A stretch of DNA of 64,000 nucleotides from Altererythrobacter xiamenensis (GTDB lineage Bacteria > Pseudomonadota > Alphaproteobacteria > Sphingomonadales > Sphingomonadaceae). Below the pieces are notes generated by a model. The model was not told the origin of the DNA. It searched no databases and saw only the letters and a list, made by a program, of their open reading frames with translations. Position 1 is the first letter of the stretch; each line of letters starts with the position of its first letter. Location of the stretch: NCBI RefSeq assembly GCF_900177715.1, contig NZ_FXWG01000001.1, positions 124,001 to 188,000 of the forward strand, given 5' to 3'. Below are positions 53,401 through 60,433 of the stretch, piece by piece. A program made the position numbers and the translations under genes.

Positions 53401-56400
53401 TGGCGACGCCGGTAATGGTAAGGATGCCGTAAGTCGGGTCAGCGATGGTGACCGGGAAAGTCACCGGATTTGCCGCATCGAATACGGTCGCGCCGCCCAC
53501 GGTCAGCGTGGTGAGGCCGTCCTGGCTGTCCACGGTGAAAGTCCCGGTCTGGGTCAGCGGTTCGGGCGTGGTGTCCGAACCGTCTGCCAGGTCGTCCTCG
53601 TCGAGAACGACTTCGGGTGCCTGGAGATCGAGGCCGTTGATGACCACCGGATCGTCCACGCCGTTGATCGTGATCGTGACGGTGGTCGTGCTGGTGTCAC
53701 CGTCGCCATCGGTGATGGTGTAGGTGAAGACTTCCGTCAGCGTTTCGGTCTGGTCGAGGCCCTGGACAAGCGGATTCGCATTGTCGAGCGTGTAGGCATA
53801 GTCGCCATTGGCATCGATGGTCAGCGAGCCATAATTGCCCGCAACGCCCGTTCCCACGTCGCCAACGACGTCATCGGCCGCAGCACCGAATGCCACGCCG
53901 GTGACGGTCGCGCCGTCGGCGCCGCTCACGTCGGCAACGCCGTCGGTTGCATTGGCGTCTGTGCCACCATTTGCGGTCAGGACATTGCCATCGGCGACCA
54001 GCGGGCCGTCTTCGGTGACGGAATCCGAGTCAGCATTGGCGGCCGCGACGTCATCAACAACCTCGACGTCGAGCGAAGCGATGTCGGTCGAGCCGTCCGT
54101 ATCGGTCGCGATCACTTCGAAACTGTCGGTGAGCGAATCCTCGCCGTCTGCCGTGTGATCGAGCGTATTGTCGCTGAGCTCGTACTCGTAAGTGACGGTA
54201 GCCGAAACAACGTCGCCTTGGGCATCGGTCGTGGTGGTCACACCGGTTATGCGAGCTTCGCCATACTGGCCGGTCACGGTGACCGGATAGGTCACGCCTG
54301 CGCCGAAGACAGTCACGCCGCCAACGGTCAGCGTCTCGAGCCCGTCGACGCTGGTGATCGTGAAGCTGCCATCCTGCGTCAGCGCAGCGGCATCGGGCGA
54401 GGATCCGTCCGACAGATCGTCTTCATTGACGATTTCTTCGGCGCCTTCCCCGTCGAGGCCGGTGATGACCACCGGATCGTCCGTCCCGTTGACCGTGATG
54501 GTCAAAGTCGTGGTGCGCGTGTCGCCGTCGCCATCGGTGATGGTATAGGTGAAAACATCGATGACGCTTTCCGTGCCATCGAGCCCCTGGATGGCAGGGT
54601 TATCGTTGTCGAGCGTGTAAGTGTAGCTGCCGTCAGCTGCGATGGTGACGGTGCCGTAGGTCCCGGTGACGTCCACGCCGACCGAGCCCGTTACATCATC
54701 GCCCGTGTCGCCGGCGGCAACTCCGGTTACCGTCGCATCGTCCGCGCCAACTGTGTCGCTACCGTTGTCGCCATTGGCTTCGGTATCGGTGATGACGTTT
54801 CCACTTGCGCTGGTGGCTGTGTCTTCGGTGACGGTATCGGCATCGGGAGCCACTTCGGGCTCGTCATCAACGATGTCGATCGTCAATGTATCTTCGGCAA
54901 CGTCGCCATCGAGATCGGTCACGACGACATCGAAATCGACCGAAGTATCGTCACCATTGGTGTTGTCGCCGAGGGTGAACTCGTAGGTGATCGTGCCGAG
55001 ACCCGTCTCCGGATCGTAGCTATAGTCGGTAACGACGAATGCGCCCTCGTCCGTCTCGATCGAAATCGGCAACCCGCCATTGCTGACGACGACGCCGTTG
55101 ATGGTGACGCTCTCGACGCCGTCGGGCGACGTGAAGGTGATGGTGGCTCCGGTCGTTTCTTCCGGATCGCTGTTGTTGTCAGGGATGCCGTCCGCGCCCT
55201 CACCCGTTCCGACCGGCTCGTCAGCGCGAGGCGGAAGCGCGTCTTCATCGACGATCGTACCTTCGCCAGAATCGGGAATGAAGTCGATCGTGTCGGGAGC
55301 GTCTTCGATCTCGATTACGAGCGTCGCCGTCGAGGTGCTGCCATCCTGGTCAACAATGTCGTAGGTGAAGGTGTCGGTCACGCCGCCTGGCGTGTTGAAA
55401 TCGCGGGTATAGCTGTAGCTGCCGTCGGCATTGAGCGTCAGGACGCCATATTCGCCCTGAAGGCTCTCGCCCGGGCTGGCAGAGCCGCTGTCATTGGCAA
55501 AGCCGGTGACGCCGCCTTCTGCCGGATAGTCGTCCGCGCCAGACACGTCGTTGTCGAGCACGTTGCCCTCGATCGGGCCGAAAGTGGCTGCAGGCACGAT
55601 GCCGATATCATCAGCCGCGATCGGGCTGTCGTCGACGACAATGATGCTGAGCGATGCGGAGGCCTGATCGCCATCGCTATCGATGACGGTCGCTTCGAAG
55701 AAACCATCGGCATCTTCGCCGAGCGTGTTGTCCTGCAGCGTATAGCTGAAGCCGATCTCGCCCGAGGCGAGGTCGATGCTGGTGATCGTGAGCGTGCCAA
55801 CCGGCGAGGTGAAAGTCTGACCGACTTCGGTGATTTCGACGCCGTTGATCAGGATCGCAGAAAGCCCGTCGGGAGCGGCAAAGACGATCGTACCGCTGGT
55901 GGTTTCGCCATCGCCGGGCGCATTGGTGCCTTCCGGCTCGGTGACTTCGCCGTCGCCACGCTCGGGGAGGCCTTCTTCGAAGACCGTAGCAATCGCATTC
56001 TCGACGCCGACCGGATTGTCGGGCGTCTCGATGACGATGTCCGGATCCTCATCCGGCTCTTCGGGAAGAATTTCGCGCTCTTCAGGCTGCGGGAAGGAGA
56101 GTTCGGTATAGGGCAGAAGGTTACCAAGATCGAAGGCATCCTGGATCGCACCCTCGTCGGCAGCGAAGTTGCCGCCCGAGCTCGGAGCCTGCTGTGGCCC
56201 TGCTTCGGGATCGATGGCTTCGGCATTGAGCAGCGCGGCCAGAGTGGCCGGGTCGATCGCGACATCTTCGATCACGATCTGCGGCACGATGATCGCACCA
56301 TCGGGGATGACGATGGTCGAACCATCCGCCAGGCTGATGACGAGATCGCGGCCCTGGACGGTGATATCCTCGGGCGATACGCCCGCGGGCAGAACGACAA

Positions 56401-56548
56401 CGCCGTTCGCATCCGCCGAGCGGATTATCGTTCCGGGCGAATAGCTTGCGCCATTGTCCTGAAACTGGTTCGAAGCTCCTTCAACCATGTCATCGACACC
56501 GTTGTCCAGCTCGAAACCGCTGCGCTTGCCACCTTCGAAATCAACCAT
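50444..56548 (-). CDS. Chimeric giant protein: VCBS-repeat adhesin joined to a SleB-type cell-wall hydrolase
   Basis: 2034 residues in one frame. Residues 1-160 resemble the N-terminal head of sphingomonad BapA/LapA-like proteins (YSPGTIIRSADANGVVVLPAG; SGGNFAADEG). Residues ~200-1680 are acidic VCBS/Ig-like repeats (GNVLxN, ADGSYxYTLDN, VFTYTITDGDGD). Near base 51510, after DYAIPAA in mid-repeat, the sequence becomes basic (REKRSLRETLGAARGR), then a helix at ~1697-1713, and a Hydrolase_2/SleB domain (~1785-1895; YYEAANEPLQGKRGVAQVVLNRL) with a proline-rich tail. The adhesin's usual C-terminal RTX/T1SS signal is missing. The end overlaps the HlyD-type gene by four bases. It may be a true fusion by deletion or an assembly collapse; both halves are individually convincing. 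Confidence 0.8.
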   Translation of the reverse strand: MVDFEGGKRSGFELDNGVDDMVEGASNQFQDNGASYSPGTIIRSADANGVVVLPAGVSPEDITVQGRDLVISLADGSTIVIPDGAIIVPQIVIEDVAIDPATLAALLNAEAIDPEAGPQQAPSSGGNFAADEGAIQDAFDLGNLLPYTELSFPQPEEREILPEEPDEDPDIVIETPDNPVGVENAIATVFEEGLPERGDGEVTEPEGTNAPGDGETTSGTIVFAAPDGLSAILINGVEITEVGQTFTSPVGTLTITSIDLASGEIGFSYTLQDNTLGEDADGFFEATVIDSDGDQASASLSIIVVDDSPIAADDIGIVPAATFGPIEGNVLDNDVSGADDYPAEGGVTGFANDSGSASPGESLQGEYGVLTLNADGSYSYTRDFNTPGGVTDTFTYDIVDQDGSTSTATLVIEIEDAPDTIDFIPDSGEGTIVDEDALPPRADEPVGTGEGADGIPDNNSDPEETTGATITFTSPDGVESVTINGVVVSNGGLPISIETDEGAFVVTDYSYDPETGLGTITYEFTLGDNTNGDDTSVDFDVVVTDLDGDVAEDTLTIDIVDDEPEVAPDADTVTEDTATSASGNVITDTEANGDNGSDTVGADDATVTGVAAGDTGDDVTGSVGVDVTGTYGTVTIAADGSYTYTLDNDNPAIQGLDGTESVIDVFTYTITDGDGDTRTTTLTITVNGTDDPVVITGLDGEGAEEIVNEDDLSDGSSPDAAALTQDGSFTITSVDGLETLTVGGVTVFGAGVTYPVTVTGQYGEARITGVTTTTDAQGDVVSATVTYEYELSDNTLDHTADGEDSLTDSFEVIATDTDGSTDIASLDVEVVDDVAAANADSDSVTEDGPLVADGNVLTANGGTDANATDGVADVSGADGATVTGVAFGAAADDVVGDVGTGVAGNYGSLTIDANGDYAYTLDNANPLVQGLDQTETLTEVFTYTITDGDGDTSTTTVTITINGVDDPVVINGLDLQAPEVVLDEDDLADGSDTTPEPLTQTGTFTVDSQDGLTTLTVGGATVFDAANPVTFPVTIADPTYGILTITGVATTTDANGDVVAATVSYSYTLEDNSLRHDASGEDSFTDSFEVVATDTDGSTDMASLDIQIVDDIPTAVNDGAIQATENTAFTIDALANDIFGADGVDTGDATKVFVSTDATQGTVTYDPATGQFTYTPAPGAGSGGNVADFFEYTIVDADGDESTARVDITLQPDSEPTGGERSATVDDDGLAGGNPLSTDGDLDANTGDLLADGNEATFAGVLAFDVGNDTPASITFDPALDGATATLGQETVTYSISGNTLTATGPRGVVFTVEITDAATGEYLVTLVDNVLQDAGNAENDAFVSIDFVVEDSDGDTTLTNLGISFDDDAPTATDNSNSVGEGETTGGNVVTDDDGAGTDVAGADDFAAAGPVVDAGFSSSNPAGVTLLNKAVAADGTVTLTTSVGTLVVAADGTYTFTSDANTINTDTALTFTYTVEDGDGDQTTAELVIDIANVAGNVSDNNALVNEAGLDTIGSDGTANSEFFTTGQITVTNATGPFTYELTGSDVGNYGTLTLDANTGAYSYELTAPVDGDLTGDGGDNDTNPVTGEESFGYIVKDGAGNIIGTGSIDVTIVDDVPTARNDDAQSVVEGAAAIDGNVINPDAADDADASGADTLGADGATMTSVNIGGIDYAIPAAREKRSLRETLGAARGRIALGGGVAALVAVAVSFMIGNPDPGHAETGIQIKAREVAQLKALDTGEQAEIIDEGITAQQQNALIPESGLPVETMGGFAAIDAGSANYSTALKCLTQAIYYEAANEPLQGKRGVAQVVLNRLRHPAYPNTVCGVVYEGVNRPVCQFSFTCDGSLLRRPMAAQWNQSRAVAAAALAGAVEPSVGSATHYHADYVLPRWAYTLSKIEKIGAHIFYRFPGSAGSTRAFTRRWAGREGIPAFDESRLRTLLAAQIEPEAPVFTPGTTVVPDVKDRHAPQDVGGRLDTTKTWRLSIPDPTRASGSYDATRAGQGEAIVEEPAKIAPVTTTAVAPKQEAKEAS

Positions 56549-57050
56549 CTTCTAGCCCCTATCCGTGGATCGGGAAATCCGATCCAGCGTGCAGAACCGA
56601 GGCGATTACGGAGCGTACGAGCCGCCACTCGTGGTTAGACGAGTTAATCGTTCCCGGTTTTGCGGCCCATTTGTTTTCGCCCTCTCGAGCGCGAATCGAA
56701 TCGCGGCCGGGGCGCTTATGACGACGATAGAAAACAGTGAAAGGTCATGGTTGCAAGTCCGGTAACCATATTGAATGACAAGTTAATCCGGGATTGCCTG
56801 CGCACCATGACCAGGCAGCCGAGGTCGTCCCGAAATTGGGCAGATTGGCGGCAATCCTTACTGAATCCGCCGCTGGAGAGGCTTTGACCGACTGTTCTGC
56901 GGACGCGTTTTGAGGACCCGTTTCCTTACCTTCTGGCCCTCATGTAAATTTATCTGTCAGCCGATCGCCAGGTTCGAAACCGGCATTGTCTGGCATCTCC
57001 TCGCATCATGAGCTGCAACCCGATCGGTCCGTATAACCGACTAACCGCCA

Positions 57051-57111
57051 CGAATCGGATTCGCAGACGAATCAAAAACTTGTGCGCGATTCGGAGGGAT
57101 CGGGCGATTCG
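57051..57111. promoter_or_regulatory. GANTC/GATTCG motif cluster between adhesin and flp
   Basis: The 880-base gap holds no convincing gene. Within 61 bases there are five GATTCG/CGAATC copies (starts 57051, 57058, 57068, 57088, 57106), two forming an inverted repeat. Two more overlap at 56692-56702 and one lies at 57703. Each contains GANTC, the CcrM methylation site of alphaproteobacteria. TTAACC at 57143 may be a CtrA-like half site. Regulation by CcrM/GcrA is inference. Confidence 0.45.
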
Positions 57112-57237
57112 CGAGTGGACGGTAGGGCAAAAATGTAACGCGTTAACCGTCTTTCTTACCGAAATTTACCTCTATCCAATTGTTTTTCAGAGATAAAAAT
57201 CTTTGACACCATCACAATTGACCCTGGGAGGTTAATT

Positions 57238-57288
57238 ATGGACCATCATGGCAGTTCCGAGGGGAACCAGTGTGACAGACCGGTGTGA
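57238..57288 (+). other. Possible 16-codon leader ORF upstream of flp
   Basis: ATG at a six-base spacing from GGGAGG encodes MDHHGSSEGNQCDRPV and stops. A TGTGACA-CCGG unit is repeated in tandem with a 13-base period across the end (57271-57295). It could be a leader peptide or chance; it is listed because the ribosome site is better than most in the region. Confidence 0.25.
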
Positions 57289-57428
57289 CAACCGGAAAAC
57301 AAAAACGGGGTCGCGCCGGTTCCATACAATAACCCCTCTCGGGATATGGCTAAACGGAAATAGAAGCCGGAAGCCAGGAACTTGGACTGCAAAGGCATGG
57401 TGCCGGCGCAAAACTTGAAAATGGGGTA

Positions 57429-57653
57429 ATGACAATGACCTTCGTGAAAACTTTCCTTCGTGACGAAAACGGTGCTTCGGCTGCTGAATACGCTCTGATC
57501 CTTGCTGTTGTTGGTGCTGGCATCGCTATCGCTGCCTTCAACCTCGGTGAAGCTGTTTCTGAGTCGATCGGGGCGGCAGAAACCACCATCGACAACTGCA
57601 AGTCGAATGGGACGGGCACCGGTACCGCCGGAACCTGCGGCACCACCGCATAA
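57429..57653 (+). CDS. flp: Flp-type pilin
   Basis: 74 residues. A short basic leader (to Gly15) is followed by ASAAEYALILAVVGAGIAIAAF: cleavage after Gly15, Glu20 at +5, then the assembly helix, the Flp signature. The C-terminal part has a Cys pair (DNCKSNGTG, GTCGTTA). A second ATG six bases on is equally possible and better spaced from GGGGT. A strong terminator follows, so flp can be transcribed in excess of the cpa genes downstream. No prepilin-peptidase gene (cpaA) is in the window. Confidence 0.92.
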   Translation: MTMTFVKTFLRDENGASAAEYALILAVVGAGIAIAAFNLGEAVSESIGAAETTIDNCKSNGTGTGTAGTCGTTA

Positions 57654-57668
57654 GTTGACCTTCGATGG

Positions 57669-57701
57669 CCTGCGGCACCTTTTTTGGGTGCCGCAGGTTT
57701 T
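57669..57701 (+). terminator. Intrinsic terminator after flp
   Basis: Eleven-base arms CCTGCGGCACC and GGTGCCGCAGG enclose a T-rich seven-base loop and are followed by TTTTCG, 16 bases after the stop. Partial read-through could feed cpaB. Confidence 0.85.
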
Positions 57702-57753
57702 CGATTCGTGGTAAGGTACTGCTTAGGACGGGCATTTTCAGGGGGGAAAGCAC

Positions 57754-58671
57754 ATGAGGGGACGTAACCTCCTCATCGTCGGACTGGCCATTTTCGTGGG
57801 CCTGATCGCGGTGTTTCTAGCTAATAACTATTTCAGCGGCGTCGAGCAGCGCCAAGCCCGCGAGGCCGAAGCCAACCGGATGGAACAGATCGTCGTTGCG
57901 ACGCAGGATTTCCAGTTCGGAACGCAACTTGCCACAACCAATTTGAGGCTCGCCAACTGGCCGGCCAGTTCGGTGCCACAAGGCGCCTTTGTTTCGCTTG
58001 AGGAAGCGACCCGCGGAGGCCGCGTGGCCCTGCGTCCGATCGCTATCGGCGAACCCATTCTTGCCAGCAAGGTTAGCGGCGAAGGTGGCCGCGCCACGCT
58101 GAGTTCGATCCTGCCCGAAGAACTCCGGGCAGTCTCCATTCCCGTCAGCGCTATCGCTGGCGTCGGCGGTTTCGTACGCGCAGGAGACGTTGTCGATGTC
58201 ATGCTGACGCGCCAGATTCCTGGCGACGGTGCAAATTCGACAGATAAGATGACTTCGGTTGTCCTTGAAAATGTTCTCGTCCTCGCCATCGACCAGGTGG
58301 CCGACGAGAATGCGACCGAGCCGCAGGTCGGCAGGACCGCGACCGTCCAGACCGATATGTATGGCGCGCAGAAGCTGACGCTGGCCCGGCAGATCGGCTC
58401 ACTTAGCCTCGCGCTGCGCAATGTCGAAAACCAGGACGTCGGCGGAACGCAGGTCGTGACGCCGAGCGATCTCGCCGGTTCAGGTCTTTACATCGCCGCG
58501 CGTGAAACGCGCTCTGCAGCTCCGGCGCCCGCGCCAGCTCCCGCAGCGCCGCGCAGCGCACCCGCCTCGAGCGGGACCAGCGCGCCACGCCGGCCGAGCG
58601 GCCCGAGCATGTCGATCGTGCGCGGGACGGAATCAACGACCTATGAAGTCAATCGCCAGGGGGGGGTGTAA
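57754..58671 (+). CDS. cpaB: Flp pilus assembly protein CpaB (RcpC)
   Basis: 305 residues: one N-terminal helix (LLIVGLAIFVGLIAVFLAN), a SAF-like domain (VVATQDFQFGTQL; IGEPILASKV), the core AVSIPVSAIAGVGGFVRAGDVVDVMLTR, then an Ala/Pro-rich flexible tail. Periplasmic and thought to act with the secretin. GGGGGGAAAG precedes the ATG. One base separates it from cpaC. Confidence 0.95.
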   Translation: MRGRNLLIVGLAIFVGLIAVFLANNYFSGVEQRQAREAEANRMEQIVVATQDFQFGTQLATTNLRLANWPASSVPQGAFVSLEEATRGGRVALRPIAIGEPILASKVSGEGGRATLSSILPEELRAVSIPVSAIAGVGGFVRAGDVVDVMLTRQIPGDGANSTDKMTSVVLENVLVLAIDQVADENATEPQVGRTATVQTDMYGAQKLTLARQIGSLSLALRNVENQDVGGTQVVTPSDLAGSGLYIAARETRSAAPAPAPAPAAPRSAPASSGTSAPRRPSGPSMSIVRGTESTTYEVNRQGGV

Positions 58672-58672
58672 G

Positions 58673-60130
58673 ATGCGTGGCAATCTCAAGCTGATGGGTG
58701 CCGCGATCGCACTGGCTACGGCGACTACCGTCGCTGCGCCAGTCGCGGCCCAGGATGGCAGCATGTCGATCCATGCCGGGTCGGTCGAAGTCCCGGTGAA
58801 CAAGAGCCAGGTGATCAGCGCCGATCGTCCGATCGCGCGCGCGATGATCGGCAATGACGAGATCGCGGACATCTTCCCGATCTCCGACCGGTCGGTCTAT
58901 GTGCTGGGCAAGCAGCTCGGCACCACCAGTCTGACGCTTTATGATCGCTCCAACCGCGTGATGGCGGTGATGGACGTCGCGGTCGGTCCCGACGTGATCG
59001 GCCTGCGCGAACAGATCGGCTCGTTGATGCCCGATGAAGGTATCGACGCGCGTATCTCCAACGAGTCCATCGTTCTCAGCGGGACCGTTTCGAGCGCTGG
59101 TGCAGCAGATCGCGCTGTCCAGCTCGCCCGTGCCTATGCTGGCGACAATGTCGTCAACTTGATGTCGCTCGGGGGTAGCCAGCAGGTCATGCTCGAAGTG
59201 CGCTTCGCCGAAGTCTCGCGCCAAATAGGCAAGGATTTGGGCGTGCGTTCGTTCTTCAACTCGCGCGGCGGCCGTCTGAGCGGCGTTACAGGCACCGGCT
59301 CATCGCTCACACCTGGAGTTGGCAACAGCAATTTCGGCAATGGTGATCTTTCAGTCGAAAGTGTCACCGGAGCCTTTGGCGTCGTAACGCGCTCCTTCAC
59401 CGATGTTCTGGGCCTCGATATCGACTTTGCGCTTGATACCCTAGAACAGAAGGGTCTTTCGAAAACGCTTGCGGAACCAACGCTCATCTCGCTCTCCGGT
59501 GAAAAAGCGTCGTTCCTTGCAGGTGGTGAGTTTCCCATCCCGGTTGCTCAGTCATCTTCGGGGCAAGGCGGCGCTGGTGGCGGGACCGCAGCCATCACGG
59601 TCGAGTTCAAGCCGTTTGGCGTCAGCCTCGGTTTCACACCGACCGTATTGAGCGACAATACGATCAACCTGCTGGTCGAACCTGAAGTCAGTTCGATCGA
59701 CCCCTCCGCGTCGGTCACCGTGGGTGGCCTAACGGTGCCCGGTCTGCAGACGCGCAGAGCGAGCACCGTGCTCGAACTGCGCGATGGCGAAAGCTTCGCC
59801 ATTGCCGGGCTGATACAGCGCGACTTCCAAACCACGGTCAATCAGGTCCCGCTGCTCGGCTCGATCCCGATCATCGGCTCGCTGTTCCGCTCTTCGAGCT
59901 TCCAGAAGGGCGAAACCGAACTGCTGATCATCGTCACGCCGCGACTGGTCCAGCCAATCCGCCCGGACCAGGTACGCCTGCCGACCGACCGCGTGCGGGA
60001 TCCGGTTCAGGCGGACGTGATGCTCAACGGCACCAATTATCGCACCGATCCGGTCGCGCCGAATGGCTCCGTGCCAACTTCCAGCGATGTGGCTGCGGAA
60101 GCCAATGAGGGGGATGACTATGACTATTAA
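58673..60130 (+). CDS. cpaC: Flp pilus secretin CpaC (RcpA)
   Basis: 485 residues with a signal peptide ending in AAPVAAQ. Domain order: a pilus-specific N-terminal domain (VEVPVNKSQVISADRPIARAMIGN), a BON-like domain (ISNESIVLSGTVSSAGAADRAV), and the secretin domain with VMLEVRFAEVSRQ, a Gly-rich gate loop, and the end LLGSIPIIGSLFRSSSFQKGETELLIIVTPRLV. Forms the outer-membrane pore of the Tad pilus. The chosen ATG, two bases past cpaB, replaces an upstream frame start inside cpaB. Confidence 0.96.
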   Translation: MRGNLKLMGAAIALATATTVAAPVAAQDGSMSIHAGSVEVPVNKSQVISADRPIARAMIGNDEIADIFPISDRSVYVLGKQLGTTSLTLYDRSNRVMAVMDVAVGPDVIGLREQIGSLMPDEGIDARISNESIVLSGTVSSAGAADRAVQLARAYAGDNVVNLMSLGGSQQVMLEVRFAEVSRQIGKDLGVRSFFNSRGGRLSGVTGTGSSLTPGVGNSNFGNGDLSVESVTGAFGVVTRSFTDVLGLDIDFALDTLEQKGLSKTLAEPTLISLSGEKASFLAGGEFPIPVAQSSSGQGGAGGGTAAITVEFKPFGVSLGFTPTVLSDNTINLLVEPEVSSIDPSASVTVGGLTVPGLQTRRASTVLELRDGESFAIAGLIQRDFQTTVNQVPLLGSIPIIGSLFRSSSFQKGETELLIIVTPRLVQPIRPDQVRLPTDRVRDPVQADVMLNGTNYRTDPVAPNGSVPTSSDVAAEANEGDDYDY

Positions 60131-60410
60131 GCGTAAAGCCATTGTGCTGGCCGGACTGGTCGTTACCTCTTCGGCCTGCACGCATGCAGACCGCGAGTTC
60201 GTGGGCGTTCAGGACCCCGGCTTCGGCGATGCCAATCGCGCGACCTTTGCCGCGATGGTGATCAATCCGGACCCGCAATATGCGGACCCGATTCCACCGA
60301 CGAGCGCAGAGCATGCTGCCCAGGCTATCGAACGGTATCGCAACGATAAGGTGAAACAGCCTGAGCGGATCGACACGACCGAGATCAGCAGCGGTTCAGG
60401 CGGAAATTAA
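60120..60410 (+). CDS. Small lipoprotein in the CpaD position
   Basis: 96 residues from an ATG eleven bases inside the end of cpaC, with GAGGGGG upstream. A lipobox-like TSSAC gives an anchored protein of about 80 residues (GDANRATFAAMVINPDPQYADPIPP; AAQAIERYRNDKVKQPE). Classical CpaD is a longer lipoprotein that aids secretin placement. This could be a reduced analogue, a common sphingomonad variant from memory; no CpaD motif is recognisable beyond position and lipidation. Confidence 0.75.
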   Translation: MTIKRKAIVLAGLVVTSSACTHADREFVGVQDPGFGDANRATFAAMVINPDPQYADPIPPTSAEHAAQAIERYRNDKVKQPERIDTTEISSGSGGN

Positions 60411-60433
60411 CTTGTAACGTGAGATGACACATC

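Noticed and set aside
50642..56638. A plus-strand open frame of almost 2000 codons opposite the adhesin.
   Set aside because: It mirrors the biased codons and repeats of the adhesin gene, its translation has no recognisable domain, and the minus-strand product is clearly structured.
56957..57000. GGTTCGAAACC-like stretch suggestive of a tRNA T-arm.
   Set aside because: No acceptor or anticodon stem can be built around it.
57008..57196. Small plus-strand frame of 62 codons before flp.
   Set aside because: No ribosome site, no homology sensed, and it crosses the GANTC cluster; likely chance.
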